NCBI RefSeq assembly: GCF_003149375.1 | Contig: NZ_QFWH01000008.1 | Span: 62,001-126,000, forward strand | DNA from: Vampirovibrio chlorellavorus | GTDB taxonomy: Bacteria > Cyanobacteriota > Vampirovibrionia > Vampirovibrionales > Vampirovibrionaceae | Direction: 5' to 3' | Length of the DNA stretch: 64,000 bases | In this document: one piece after another, positions 12,893 through 21,478 of the stretch | How positions within the stretch are numbered: the stretch's first letter is position 1 | Layout: each line of letters starts with the position of its first letter | Made by a program: the position numbers and the translations under genes | Notes under the pieces: model-generated | Databases searched by the model: none | Told to the model about the DNA's origin: nothing | The model's input: the letters and a program-made list of their open reading frames with translations, nothing else

Positions 12893-14731
12893 TTACTCCT
12901 TCAGCGCGCTGTGTATGACTTGGGCTATGTTTTGGTTGAAGCCCGGCAGCCCGGCAATTTCCTCCAGCGATGCGGACTGGAGTTTGTTTATGCTGCCAAA
13001 ATGCTTCATCAGCGTTTCTTTTCGTTTAGGCCCAATCCCCTTAATGCTATCCAGTAAGGACTGGGTGGCTTGTTTTCCGCGTAAGTCCCGGTGGTAGGTA
13101 ATGGCAAACCGGTGGGCCTCATCCCGAATCTGCTGCAATACAAACAAGGCCCCGGAGGTACGCGAGAGCAAGATCGGTCGGGATTCTCCCGGTAGATAAA
13201 TTTCCTCGAACTTTTTGGCCAGGGAGATGATGGGCTGATCCTGCACGCCCAGTGCGCCCAGGGCCTCCAAAGCGGAGGATAACTGTCCCTTGCCGCCATC
13301 AATGATGACCAGATTGGGCGGCTCCCAGCCGTCCTGCTGCTCAACGGCCCTTCGGAACCGCCGGGTGATGACCTCGTGCATGCTGGCAAAGTCATTGGGC
13401 TCCCCTTCTGCAATCTGGATCTTGAATCGGCGGTAGGCCTTGCGATCGGGAACGCCATTGGTAAAAACCACCATGGATGCTACCGTTTGCGACCCCTGGA
13501 AGTGGGAAATATCATAGCATTCCATACGGGCCGGAAACTCTGGTAGTCCCAGTGTGGTTTGCAGTTCGAGCAAGGCTCTGGCCGGGTCGTTGCGATGACT
13601 CTTCTCTTCTTGTCCTTGCGCTTGTTCCAGGGTTTCCGTGGCGTTTTTGATGGCCAGCTCGATTAGTTCCCGCTTCAGGCCCTTTTGGGGCTGGGTAATA
13701 CTGATTTTTTTGCCGCGCTTTGCGGTTAACCATTCCACAAACAAACCTTCATCCTCAATGGGGGCGTGCAGGATGATTTCATCGGGCAGATCCTCGGGCT
13801 CTTCGTCTTGATAATATTGGGTCAGGAAGGCATTATATGCCTCCTCGGGACTGCTTTGATGGGTGAGGGCGATATCGTGCGGGCGGCTGCCAATGAGCTT
13901 TCCCCGGCGGATATTGAGGACCACAATGGCGCATCGGCGGGCGTTGCTGGCCATTGCCACAATGTCCTGGCTGACCTTGGCGTCCGGGTAGTAGATTTTT
14001 TGTTGAGCCACCACGTCCTGCACCGCCAGATAGCGGTCCCGCAACTTGGCAGCCAGCTCAAAGTTGAGCGCCTCGCTGGCCCGCTGCATCTCCAGCGCCA
14101 GCCGCTCTATCAGGTCGTCCGCTTTCCCTTTCAGAAACAGTTCCACCTGTTTCACCACTTCCGCGTACTCTGCGGCGGTGACCAGCTCCTGGCACGGCCC
14201 GGAACACGTACCGATGGAGTAATTCATGCAGGGCCGGTTTTTAAACAGGGGCTTGCGCCGCTGCCTGAGCGGAAAGTGCTTGCGAATAACCTGTAAGGTT
14301 TTGTACATATTGCTACTGTGGACGTACGGACCGAAAAATTTCCCCCGCCCGGTGGGTTCCCGGGTGATAAACAGACGGGGATAGGTTTCCGCGCTGAGCC
14401 CAATCCATGGAAACTTTTTGTCGTCCCGCAGCAAAATATTGTACTTGGGCCGATGCTGCTTGATGAGGTTGTACTCCAGAATGAGCGCCTCAATCTCCGT
14501 ATCGGTCAAAATATAGTCGAAACGGGTCACCTGTTGCATCAGCACAGCGACCTTGGGAGCCAGACCGGCGGGGTTCTGGAAGTAGCTTTTGACCCGATTC
14601 TTCAGGTTCTTGGCCTTGCCCACATAGAGCAGTGTGCCATCCGACCCAAACATGCGGTACACACCGGGTTGATCCGGTAACCGCAGCAAAGCGGTCTTAA
14701 AGTCAAAGGAAGGCGATGCGGACTGTGACAT
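12893..14731 (-). CDS. uvrC: Excinuclease ABC subunit C
   Basis: Makes the two incisions flanking a lesion in the UvrABC nucleotide excision repair complex. The 612-residue protein shows the N-terminal GIY-YIG nuclease (P-G-V-Y at 22-25, Y-V-G-K-A-K-N-L-K-N-R at 36-46) that cuts 3' of damage. A UVR motif for UvrB contact follows at about 204-240. The RNase H-like nuclease for the 5' cut has the C-Y-D-I-S-H motif near residue 400. Tandem helix-hairpin-helix elements occupy the last 55 residues. The length is normal for UvrC. It is tail-to-tail with the regulator at 12176. UvrA is encoded 30 kb away at 45385 rather than next to it. Confidence 0.97.
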   Translation of the reverse strand: MSQSASPSFDFKTALLRLPDQPGVYRMFGSDGTLLYVGKAKNLKNRVKSYFQNPAGLAPKVAVLMQQVTRFDYILTDTEIEALILEYNLIKQHRPKYNILLRDDKKFPWIGLSAETYPRLFITREPTGRGKFFGPYVHSSNMYKTLQVIRKHFPLRQRRKPLFKNRPCMNYSIGTCSGPCQELVTAAEYAEVVKQVELFLKGKADDLIERLALEMQRASEALNFELAAKLRDRYLAVQDVVAQQKIYYPDAKVSQDIVAMASNARRCAIVVLNIRRGKLIGSRPHDIALTHQSSPEEAYNAFLTQYYQDEEPEDLPDEIILHAPIEDEGLFVEWLTAKRGKKISITQPQKGLKRELIELAIKNATETLEQAQGQEEKSHRNDPARALLELQTTLGLPEFPARMECYDISHFQGSQTVASMVVFTNGVPDRKAYRRFKIQIAEGEPNDFASMHEVITRRFRRAVEQQDGWEPPNLVIIDGGKGQLSSALEALGALGVQDQPIISLAKKFEEIYLPGESRPILLSRTSGALFVLQQIRDEAHRFAITYHRDLRGKQATQSLLDSIKGIGPKRKETLMKHFGSINKLQSASLEEIAGLPGFNQNIAQVIHSALKE

Positions 14732-15149
14732 GGAGGGCCTATGCGGTGAATAAAGGTGAATTCCGGCCGCAAAAATCCAACTGCGGGATTTTACACGATG
14801 CCAACCCCTTTATTATCGCTCGTTTGTCAAACGTTCGCCATAGGGCCTGCCAAGGAGCCCAGCCATTTGACCCAGCTGCCTTTCAGGTTTCGGGAGGGCT
14901 TTTCGCCATGTCATGCAAGACTAGAACCCGGTCCGGGGAGTGGTGCGACGGTTTGCCCAGTCCTCTCTGTTTTTAAGCCCACATCGTTTCTTGTAGCGTT
15001 TATCGAAGCGTTTTTTTACCAGCCAGCCAATTTAACCAACCCTGATAGTAGCCGTGAACTAATTTCCGGCAGGTTTTCGGCAGGGCAATTGGACTGTGCA
15101 AGCGGGTTCCTTCCCGTTTGTAAGTCAAAGGCTCTGCCAGTGGTTTTGC
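14732..15149. other. Intergenic region without a recognised gene
   Basis: 418 bases between uvrC and the small protein at 15150. A short hairpin AAAATCC/GGATTTT lies at about 14774-14794, near the uvrC start. The + strand open frame that spans much of the gap (from 14756) has no ribosome-binding site and runs into the opposite-strand gene, so I do not call it. Confidence 0.5.
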
Positions 15150-15455
15150 TTACTCCAGAATACCGGCTTCTACCAGTTGGGCGAAGACTTCAGGATTTTG
15201 GAACTGTGCTTGGGCCTCAGGCAGGCTCATTTGGCTAATCTTGTCGACCAAGCCAGCGATGGGGGATTGACCACCGGGTGCTTGTCCAACTTCTGCCAAT
15301 CGAGCAAAATTGATTTCAACGGTATCGGCCAACGGTCCACTCTGGGCAGCTAGGCTCTGTTCTTTTTTAATACGCTCGGCTTCGCCACCTTTGTCTTTGA
15401 AGAGTCCTGCGTTGGCAAAACTGCTGAGCTTTGCTTGAAAACGATTAATATCCAT
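15150..15455 (-). CDS. Small hypothetical protein
   Basis: A 101-residue, mostly polar protein with no signal peptide or membrane segment and no recognised family. AAAGGAG lies 9-10 bases before the ATG, a strong Shine-Dalgarno site that supports translation. The N-terminus reads M-D-I-N-R-F and the middle is Gly/Ala/Gln-rich. It is flanked on both sides by non-coding stretches, so it is probably a single-gene transcript. Function unknown. Confidence 0.7.
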   Translation of the reverse strand: MDINRFQAKLSSFANAGLFKDKGGEAERIKKEQSLAAQSGPLADTVEINFARLAEVGQAPGGQSPIAGLVDKISQMSLPEAQAQFQNPEVFAQLVEAGILE

Positions 15456-15955
15456 TCTCTATTTCTCCTTTGGGATGCTCTCTCTGTATAGCTCTCAATA
15501 GAATGATTTCTCTCTGTATGTGCATAAAACCCATGAATCTGGTTTTGATGTCAGCAGGACGTTTATTTGTTTATATATATTTACAAAAATATTGCTTGCC
15601 CAGCCTACGGCCAGTGTTCAGCGGGCCAGGGTCGGAAAGGCAACAATATCAGGGATGATCATAATGGCTGAGCCTGCGATGCGCAATTTTGAAGGGCTAA
15701 ATCTTTACGTTTGCGCTGACTGGCCCGGGCAGCCGAGTGGCCCGGTTGCCCCTCGGGGGCATGTTCAAGGCTTTTTGTGACATCTCTGGTAAAAACCGCG
15801 TTCCTTAACAGGGAATAAGGCTATGATAAGGGTGGGGCAGGAATATCCAGAGAACCCGTGGCGGGTGACTGCAGCCCTCCAGCCGGCGAAAACGCCCTGC
15901 TGGCGTGTATGATAGATCGGTTGATGGCAAACATTTAGACAGGGAGAGGGCCGGG
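15456..15955. other. Intergenic region upstream of the cyclase gene
   Basis: 500 bases between divergently transcribed genes. It contains an AT-rich stretch at about 15565-15600 and TATGAT-like hexamers near 15822. No open frame with a believable ribosome-binding site is seen. Confidence 0.4.
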
Positions 15956-17923
15956 GTGTCGGGCAACTGGTTGCGAAAAGGTTTACTGTGGATTTACAGC
16001 CGGCTTTTACCAGCCATATTGTCTTTGGCCGCCCTGTTCGGGCTTTGGTTCTGGGGGCAACGGCAGGAACAGTCCGTTTATGACCTTTGGTGCGGTTGGT
16101 CGGCCCCGCTGGCCACCCACAGCCCGGTGACCCTGGTATTGATCGATGATGAATCCATTGCCCGCCTGTCCGGACGCTTTGGGCCCATGCCCTGGCCCCG
16201 GCAATTTTATTTGCAAATTTTCCAGCGGGTTCAGGCCCAATCGCCCGCGGTGATGGTTTTTGACGGGCATTTTGCCCACTTTTCCCAGGCTGGGGATCAG
16301 GGGCTATTTGATGCTCTGAGCCGATTCCCGAACCTGATTACGGGGCTTGCCCTGCCGGAGCGAGCAGACAGGTCCGGCCCGCTGAATCCCGCTCGACCGT
16401 CTTATTATCACCGGCTGAATCCGGGGGTGGTGAGCATCCGTGAGGACGCGGATGGGGTCATTCGGCGGGTGAAGCCCTTTGAGCTGATTCAGCCCCCTGC
16501 GCAGAAGAGCGACCGTTTTCAGCAATCAGGCGTGTTTCCGGCAGGCGTGTTTCCCGCCCTGTCCACGGAGGCCGCCTATCAGTTCTGGGCGCGGCTTCAT
16601 CCTCAGCAATCCTGGGCCCTTGAGATTAGCCCCTCGACACTGGGGGCTCCCCGGTTGCGCTTTGGGTCGGAGGGTCACTTATCCACATTGCCCGGTTTGC
16701 CGCTGGCCGGGGATTTATCCTACCGATTGCGCTGGTCTCGCGTTCTTAACCCGGTTTCCGGGGAATACGCCCGCAGCCACCTTGTCGTGCCGGTGTGGCG
16801 TCTGTTTGAGCCGGGTGCCGTTCTCCCGGCCCCCCTGAAAGGGCGGGTGGCCTTAATCGGCTCTTCCTCTACCGTGTTTCGGGACTTTCATCGAACCCCC
16901 ATGGCTTACCGTCATCTGGGGCCGGATATCCACGCCACGGCCATCGATAATTTACTGACCGGGCAAGCCATCCGTCGCGCCAGTCCGGTCTTTAACGCCC
17001 TGGTACTGGTGCTGTTGGCCGGGGCTGTGTTTGGACTGCGTCTGGGCCTGAGCAGTCTGGGGAAAACCTTGCTTTATACCACGGGGGGGATGGTGCTTTA
17101 CTGCTGGGCGGCCTTTTGGCTGTTTGCCCATCAGTCCCTGTGGCTGGATGTGGTGACCCCGGAGCTGTTCATGATGGGGGCCTTTCTGGCGGGGAGTACC
17201 TACCGCAGCCTGTTCAAGGAAAAGCAACTGGCTGCCATGGAAAAAAGTCTGACCCAACTGGTGGATCCCGAAGTGTTGCGGGAGATCCGGCGGCAGGCCC
17301 ACGTGCTGAAGCCCGGAGGCGAGAAGCTGGAGATTACCTCCATGTTTGTGGATATTCGCAACTTTACCACGCTGGCGGAGCGCCTGCCGCCGCAGGACGT
17401 GACCGCCCTCCTGAATCAGTTCTACGGGCTGGTGGTGGATATTGTGTTCCGCCATCAGGGCACCATTGATAAATTCATGGGGGATGGCATCCTGATTATT
17501 TTCGGGGCGCCCTTGCCCGATGCCAGCCATCGGGTTCTGGCCTTGCGGGCGGCCCTGGAAACGTTGTACGAGACCCGTAAACTGGCCCGGCACTGGCAGG
17601 AAAGTCTGGGTTTTGATACGGACATCGGCATTTCCATGAACACGGGAACCGCCTTTGTGGGCTTTCTGGGGCCAGCGGATAAGCTGGAGTATACCGCCGT
17701 GGGGGACACGGTGAATACCTGTGTCCGCCTGCAAGAGCAGGCCCGGTTGCTCCAGACAAGTTTGTTGATGAGCGAGTCCACAGTGGCTATGGAGGCCGCC
17801 CTGCTGTCCGATATTCTGGGATCCGGGGACTGCCTGTCGCTGGGAGAAGTGTCCGTACGTGGCCGTGAGGCCAGCATTCGGGTATTTACGGTTTCGCAAG
17901 CGCTTTATGGACAGCCTGACTAG
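15956..17923 (+). CDS. CHASE2-domain class III adenylate cyclase
   Basis: Predicted to make cAMP in response to an extracytoplasmic signal. It has an N-terminal membrane segment (about residues 16-33) and a large CHASE2-type sensor starting near V-T-L-V-L-I-D-D-E-S. A cluster of hydrophobic segments follows, then a C-terminal class III cyclase domain of about 190 residues. The metal Asp residues are in F-V-D-I-R-N-F-T and F-M-G-D-G, with Lys in I-D-K-F and the Y-T-A-V-G-D-T-V-N segment providing adenine selection and transition-state Asn. The GTG at 15956 gives 655 residues and has AGGGAGAGG 6-15 bases upstream; a GTG at 15905 is in frame but lacks a site. CHASE2-cyclases of this build are common in Cyanobacteria. 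Confidence 0.92.
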   Translation: MSGNWLRKGLLWIYSRLLPAILSLAALFGLWFWGQRQEQSVYDLWCGWSAPLATHSPVTLVLIDDESIARLSGRFGPMPWPRQFYLQIFQRVQAQSPAVMVFDGHFAHFSQAGDQGLFDALSRFPNLITGLALPERADRSGPLNPARPSYYHRLNPGVVSIREDADGVIRRVKPFELIQPPAQKSDRFQQSGVFPAGVFPALSTEAAYQFWARLHPQQSWALEISPSTLGAPRLRFGSEGHLSTLPGLPLAGDLSYRLRWSRVLNPVSGEYARSHLVVPVWRLFEPGAVLPAPLKGRVALIGSSSTVFRDFHRTPMAYRHLGPDIHATAIDNLLTGQAIRRASPVFNALVLVLLAGAVFGLRLGLSSLGKTLLYTTGGMVLYCWAAFWLFAHQSLWLDVVTPELFMMGAFLAGSTYRSLFKEKQLAAMEKSLTQLVDPEVLREIRRQAHVLKPGGEKLEITSMFVDIRNFTTLAERLPPQDVTALLNQFYGLVVDIVFRHQGTIDKFMGDGILIIFGAPLPDASHRVLALRAALETLYETRKLARHWQESLGFDTDIGISMNTGTAFVGFLGPADKLEYTAVGDTVNTCVRLQEQARLLQTSLLMSESTVAMEAALLSDILGSGDCLSLGEVSVRGREASIRVFTVSQALYGQPD

Positions 17924-17938
17924 CTTTTTGCGGGTCTG

Positions 17939-18610
17939 CTAGGGTTTTTGGCGCTTGTAAACGGCGCTTTCCGCTCCCGCGGCTTGTAGCAGCCGGATGC
18001 TCTCCTGATTGTGCTGGCGTATGCTCCAGTCCAGGGCCGTCATGCCGTCTTTATCCCTTGCGTTCAGATTGATCCTGGGGGTGTTCAGTAATTGCTGCAG
18101 GATGGGCGTACGGCCATAGCGGGCGGCCAGAATGAGCGGGGTTCTCTGGTCCTGGTTGGGCTGGTTGGCGTCCGTTTTGGGGTGGGCCAGCAGTTGCTTG
18201 ACCACAAAGTCCTTGCCATAGCGAACCGCCACCGCCAAGGGGGAAAAGCCGTTCTTGTCCGCCTGATTGATGGCCTCGCCGGAGAGTTTGGCCAGCAGTG
18301 AGTCGATGCGAGCCGTCTCGTTTTTAAAGACCGCTTGCCCCAGCGCGGACATGTCTTTTAATGCCGTGCTGGTTTCCGTTTCTCTGGGTTGGGTCATTTC
18401 GGTTTGGGGAACGGGTAACCGGACTGGTGTGGAGGCAATGGGAATTCTGCGTGGATTGCTGACGGGGATGGGGATGGGCTGCAATTGCTCAGCGCTCACA
18501 GAGCGGCGGCCTGCGGCGGCTACTTTCCGTGTGTTTGAACTCTGGCGGTGATCGACCGGATAACGCCCGGTGGTTTGCTTCTGAAATGGGTTAATAAGGC
18601 TGAAAGTCAT
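17939..18610 (-). CDS. Ankyrin-repeat protein
   Basis: A 223-residue protein with a Pro/Arg-rich, probably disordered N-terminal half (about 1-85) and at least three ankyrin repeats (about 115-215). The repeats are recognised by N-G-F-S-P-L-A-V-A-V, Q-R-T-P-L-I-L-A-A-R-Y-G and D-G-M-T-A-L-D-W-S-I. Ankyrin repeats mediate protein-protein contact; the partner is unknown. No signal peptide or membrane segment is seen. It is tail-to-tail with the cyclase, 15 bases away. Confidence 0.85.
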   Translation of the reverse strand: MTFSLINPFQKQTTGRYPVDHRQSSNTRKVAAAGRRSVSAEQLQPIPIPVSNPRRIPIASTPVRLPVPQTEMTQPRETETSTALKDMSALGQAVFKNETARIDSLLAKLSGEAINQADKNGFSPLAVAVRYGKDFVVKQLLAHPKTDANQPNQDQRTPLILAARYGRTPILQQLLNTPRINLNARDKDGMTALDWSIRQHNQESIRLLQAAGAESAVYKRQKP

Positions 18611-18739
18611 CGTCTACAATCCCTTCCCGCTTGCATGCGTTGCGTCACTTTTATGGCCACTTGAACAGGACGGGTGTTTACCGCCCATTGAATTGATGAA
18701 ATCATTCACTCTTTTTTACTGTATGACAAACAGGGGCAT

Positions 18740-19240
18740 TTGATAAAGCAAAAAACGGAGTTTTCCACAGGCAGAAATGCGGTGAACCCGATCCGCACGC
18801 CACTGCCCGTGACGCTTGAAATGGCTCAAGCCCCTGTTTTTAGAGGAGGACAGGCATTGCTCATCAGGGTAGGATCAAGGTCAAGGCAGCGTGAGCAATT
18901 TGGGAGCGAGGGAGTGGATCAATTCGTAGCCGATTCCATACGCAGTACATCGGAGAAGCTCCGGGCTATGGTGGTGACACGGTATTTTAACCTGGAAGGG
19001 AGCATGCACTTCCCGCGCCTGGGCAAAGAGGGACGCCGACTGTCCAACATGCTCAACAGCGATCGCAAGTTCATCGCCATGACCAATGTCAAAATCATCA
19101 ATCGCATGAATGGGGTGCAAGATCCCAAAGTTTACCCGTTTATTCAGGTGAATGTGGAATCCATCGAATTCATTCAACCCTACGACGATCCGGAACCGAC
19201 CTCGGAGGTCAGCGAGGCCAATCCGTCCAGTATGCCCTGA
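18740..19240 (+). CDS. Conserved hypothetical protein
   Basis: A 166-residue protein starting at a TTG with AGGGG five bases upstream. The compact core (about 65-150) alternates strand-like segments, including M-V-V-T-R-Y-F-N-L-E-G, R-R-L-S-N-M-L-N, F-I-A-M-T-N-V-K-I-I and Q-V-N-V-E-S-I-E-F-I. This resembles small beta-rich domains of unknown function found in many bacteria (DUF6812-like by memory, not checked). Its last 61 bases overlap the 3' end of the opposite-strand hydrolase. A later start cannot be excluded because the first 50 residues look poorly ordered. Confidence 0.6.
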   Translation: MIKQKTEFSTGRNAVNPIRTPLPVTLEMAQAPVFRGGQALLIRVGSRSRQREQFGSEGVDQFVADSIRSTSEKLRAMVVTRYFNLEGSMHFPRLGKEGRRLSNMLNSDRKFIAMTNVKIINRMNGVQDPKVYPFIQVNVESIEFIQPYDDPEPTSEVSEANPSSMP

Positions 19241-20058
19241 GCCAGTCGGCCATAATCGGCTTCAAACAGGACATCGTGATAAAAGTCAGGGTAGTTGAGC
19301 AACTGTTTGGGGGTGTGCCGGGGGATGCGCTCGTAGGCCTGCCTCATGGCCCCGGGGTCACAGACGATATCCTGTCCGGGAACGACCATCAGGGACGGAA
19401 TCTGGAGGGTCTGGATTTCCCGCATGGCCTGATTGCACCAATCCCGCACGCCCAGTAAAAAGCCCGGGGTCAGGGGCATTTTCAGGGCCCCGTTGAACTG
19501 GGGATCGTTCAGGATGGTCGGGTTGCGGGTAATGGCCTCCAGTCCGTAGGGCAGCTGGGTGCGGGCCCTGGCCCCCAGTAGCAGATGGCTGAGAACATTG
19601 CGCAGTACGTAAGCCGGGCTGAAGGTTTGCTGGTGGGGTTTATAGGCCGGGGCCAGCAGGGTTACGCTGGAGAAGCGCTGTGGATGTCGGGTGGCCAGCA
19701 AGGTGGATAACACCCCGCCCAAACTGATGCCGCACAGGGCCATTTTATCGGGTGTGTGTGGTTGAAGCACCTGTTGATGAAAGGCTTCCAGATCCTGCCA
19801 GATAATGGGCGCCTGAGGCAGGGGGATGTCCACTGGATTGAGGCCAAAGCCTCGCAAGTCCGGGGCGAAGATGGGGTTGTAGCGGGGCAGTAGCAATTCC
19901 AGAAAATGCAGGGCTCCTTTGACGGAGCCGCCCAATCCGGGGATGAATAACAGGGCCTGACCGCTGGCGGGAGGCTCGGGATGGTTCAGGCGTCCGTATT
20001 TCAGGGGAGAACCGTCGCTGCTGGTAAAGGATAGCACTTCAAACATACTGGGTATCAT
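19180..20058 (-). CDS. Alpha/beta-hydrolase family protein
   Basis: A 292-residue hydrolase, likely an esterase or lipase-type enzyme. It shows the oxyanion-hole segment F-I-P-G-L-G-G (38-44), the nucleophile elbow G-I-S-L-G-G with S112, an acidic residue at D230 or D234, and H261 in F-Y-H-D as the likely catalytic triad. No signal peptide is seen, so it is probably cytoplasmic. The substrate cannot be read from the sequence. A second ATG four codons in is possible; neither start has a clear Shine-Dalgarno site. Confidence 0.85.
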   Translation of the reverse strand: MIPSMFEVLSFTSSDGSPLKYGRLNHPEPPASGQALLFIPGLGGSVKGALHFLELLLPRYNPIFAPDLRGFGLNPVDIPLPQAPIIWQDLEAFHQQVLQPHTPDKMALCGISLGGVLSTLLATRHPQRFSSVTLLAPAYKPHQQTFSPAYVLRNVLSHLLLGARARTQLPYGLEAITRNPTILNDPQFNGALKMPLTPGFLLGVRDWCNQAMREIQTLQIPSLMVVPGQDIVCDPGAMRQAYERIPRHTPKQLLNYPDFYHDVLFEADYGRLAQGILDGLASLTSEVGSGSS

Positions 20059-20134
20059 AGGGGGTGGGTGGCAGGAAAGGCAAGCCTGTCTCGACTGCGC
20101 GCAATTTGTTTACGGCAAGCAGCCTTCTTTCTAT

Positions 20135-20980
20135 TCAGGCCAAAACCGGATTGGGCTTGGGCTGGTATTGGGCCAGCCATTGGTAATAAGCGGCCCGGTT
20201 CAGGATGGGGTGCCCCAGAGCGATGAGTTGCTCGAAGTCGTCCGGGGTGGGGAGGGTGTAATAGGCGCTCTCGGCTTCCGCTTGGGGCCGGGCTAGGGGC
20301 GTTTGTCCCTGTCTATATTGCTCAAGCGCTTTTAAAATACTGGCCGCCGCAGGTTCATAAAGGGCCACGGTATGTTCAAACAGGGATTGCCCAGCCTGGA
20401 CGGGAAAGACTTGCCGATCCACGATGGCCCCGGTGTCAATGGTGCCATCGGTAACGGTGTGCAGGGTAAAGCCGTATTCGCTGCGCTGGTGCAGCAAGCT
20501 CCAGAAGGTGGCCAGAATGCCTCGATACTGGGGTAATAGACCCGAATGCAGGTTTAAAATGCCCAGCCGGGGGATTTGTAGCACGGGCCCTTTAAAAATG
20601 TGCCCAAAGCGAATGGAGACGATCACATCAGGGGCGAATTGCGCCATTTCCGCTATCACCTCTGGGGTGTTGATACTGCTGATCAGCCTCATGGGGGCTT
20701 GGTAGCAGTGGCTGAGCTGGTTGAAGGTTTTCAGTCGCCCTGTGCCGATGGCGGACAGGGCCTCTTGTTGCGGAAACAGAAACTCATTGAGGAGATCCTG
20801 CTCGTAGAAGCGCAGGTAGGTCAAAGCGGCTCCGTGGGCTCGGGTGCCCGCCACGGATTCCGAGAACAGGACTTTCAGCTCATTCTCTGGGAGTTCTCTC
20901 GTCTGACTGAGGGCGGGAAAAATACGGTTGAGGGCGATATTGGCGTAAATATCCCGGTTGACGCAAAAAAGCAGTTTCAT
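20135..20980 (-). CDS. Formyltransferase-family protein
   Basis: A 281-residue protein with a Formyl_trans_N-type core. The catalytic triad is readable as N143 and H145 in I-L-N-L-H-S and D182 in D-G-T-I-D-T-G, with P-x-Y-R-G nearby. This is the fold of methionyl-tRNA formyltransferase, GART and sugar-amine formyltransferases that use 10-formyl-tetrahydrofolate. The first 110 residues diverge from Fmt and no Fmt C-terminal tRNA-binding domain is seen. It is therefore more likely to formylate a small molecule or sugar than initiator tRNA. It stands alone, 76 bases upstream of the hydrolase start on the same strand, and may share a transcript with it. Confidence 0.8.
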   Translation of the reverse strand: MKLLFCVNRDIYANIALNRIFPALSQTRELPENELKVLFSESVAGTRAHGAALTYLRFYEQDLLNEFLFPQQEALSAIGTGRLKTFNQLSHCYQAPMRLISSINTPEVIAEMAQFAPDVIVSIRFGHIFKGPVLQIPRLGILNLHSGLLPQYRGILATFWSLLHQRSEYGFTLHTVTDGTIDTGAIVDRQVFPVQAGQSLFEHTVALYEPAAASILKALEQYRQGQTPLARPQAEAESAYYTLPTPDDFEQLIALGHPILNRAAYYQWLAQYQPKPNPVLA

Positions 20981-21301
20981 AGGGCATGGGCCTGTCAGCG
21001 GCGCTGGGTTGGTGAACTGCGTTCTATTATGGCCCAGTTCTTCGAAGAGGCAAGAATTTGTTTGCTACTGCCAGTTAAACCAGGAAGGATCGTAAGGACC
21101 TGGGTCATTTCCACAGTAGGCACTGTTGCAACTACTAACCTTGACTTTCCCCCGGCTCGTCATGAAGATTGAATGTACCGCTCCCTGAATTTATGAGTCA
21201 GGCATCCCTTACTTATCGGACAGGAGCCACAGAAACGCTATTCGGTGGCCCCAAGCAGGCCCCGATGCAATCAGCGGCTCAATTTGCGCCGTGATCCGCG
21301 C
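20981..21301. other. Intergenic region
   Basis: 321 bases that must contain the promoter of the formyltransferase gene on the minus strand. I see no conserved element or credible gene in it. Confidence 0.4.
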
Positions 21302-21382
21302 CTAGCTGAACATGGGATCGCTGTTGTAACAGACAAAGCCAATAATAAAAATGACCGCGAATAAAATCAAAATCTGAAGCAT
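21302..21382 (-). CDS. Candidate 26-residue membrane peptide
   Basis: An ATG at 21382 opens a 26-codon frame ending in TAG at 21302-21304. The product is almost entirely hydrophobic up to the C-terminal C-Y-N-S-D-P-M-F-S, so it could form one membrane helix with a short polar tail. A GGAG lies 11 bases upstream, but it is inside the right arm of a terminator hairpin (21388-21437). Translation would depend on read-through or an internal promoter. Evidence for expression is weak; the amino-acid pattern is the main argument. Confidence 0.35.
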   Translation of the reverse strand: MLQILILFAVIFIIGFVCYNSDPMFS

Positions 21383-21437
21383 AAAAAACGAATCTCCAAT
21401 TGCTTGAGTACCATGACATAAGCAATTAAAGATTCGT
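21383..21437 (-). terminator. Intrinsic terminator after ubiD
   Basis: The two-part stem pairs 21388-21395 with 21430-21437 (8 bp) and 21398-21405 with 21420-21427 (8 bp), separated by a 2x2 internal loop. On the minus strand it is followed by six T. It starts 41 bases after the decarboxylase stop codon. Confidence 0.85.
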
Positions 21438-21478
21438 TTTGAGGTAAAATTGCCCGAATTTTCGATTCACCGAATTTT

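Noticed and set aside
13766-14680. Frames of 176 and 120 codons opposite uvrC
   Set aside because: Antisense shadows of uvrC without start signals or domains.
14756-15238. 160-codon + strand frame between uvrC and the small protein
   Set aside because: No ribosome-binding site, low-quality composition, and it overlaps the better-supported minus-strand gene at 15150.
20600-21172. 190-codon + strand frame over the formyltransferase start
   Set aside because: It is mostly antisense to the formyltransferase gene and has no credible start.
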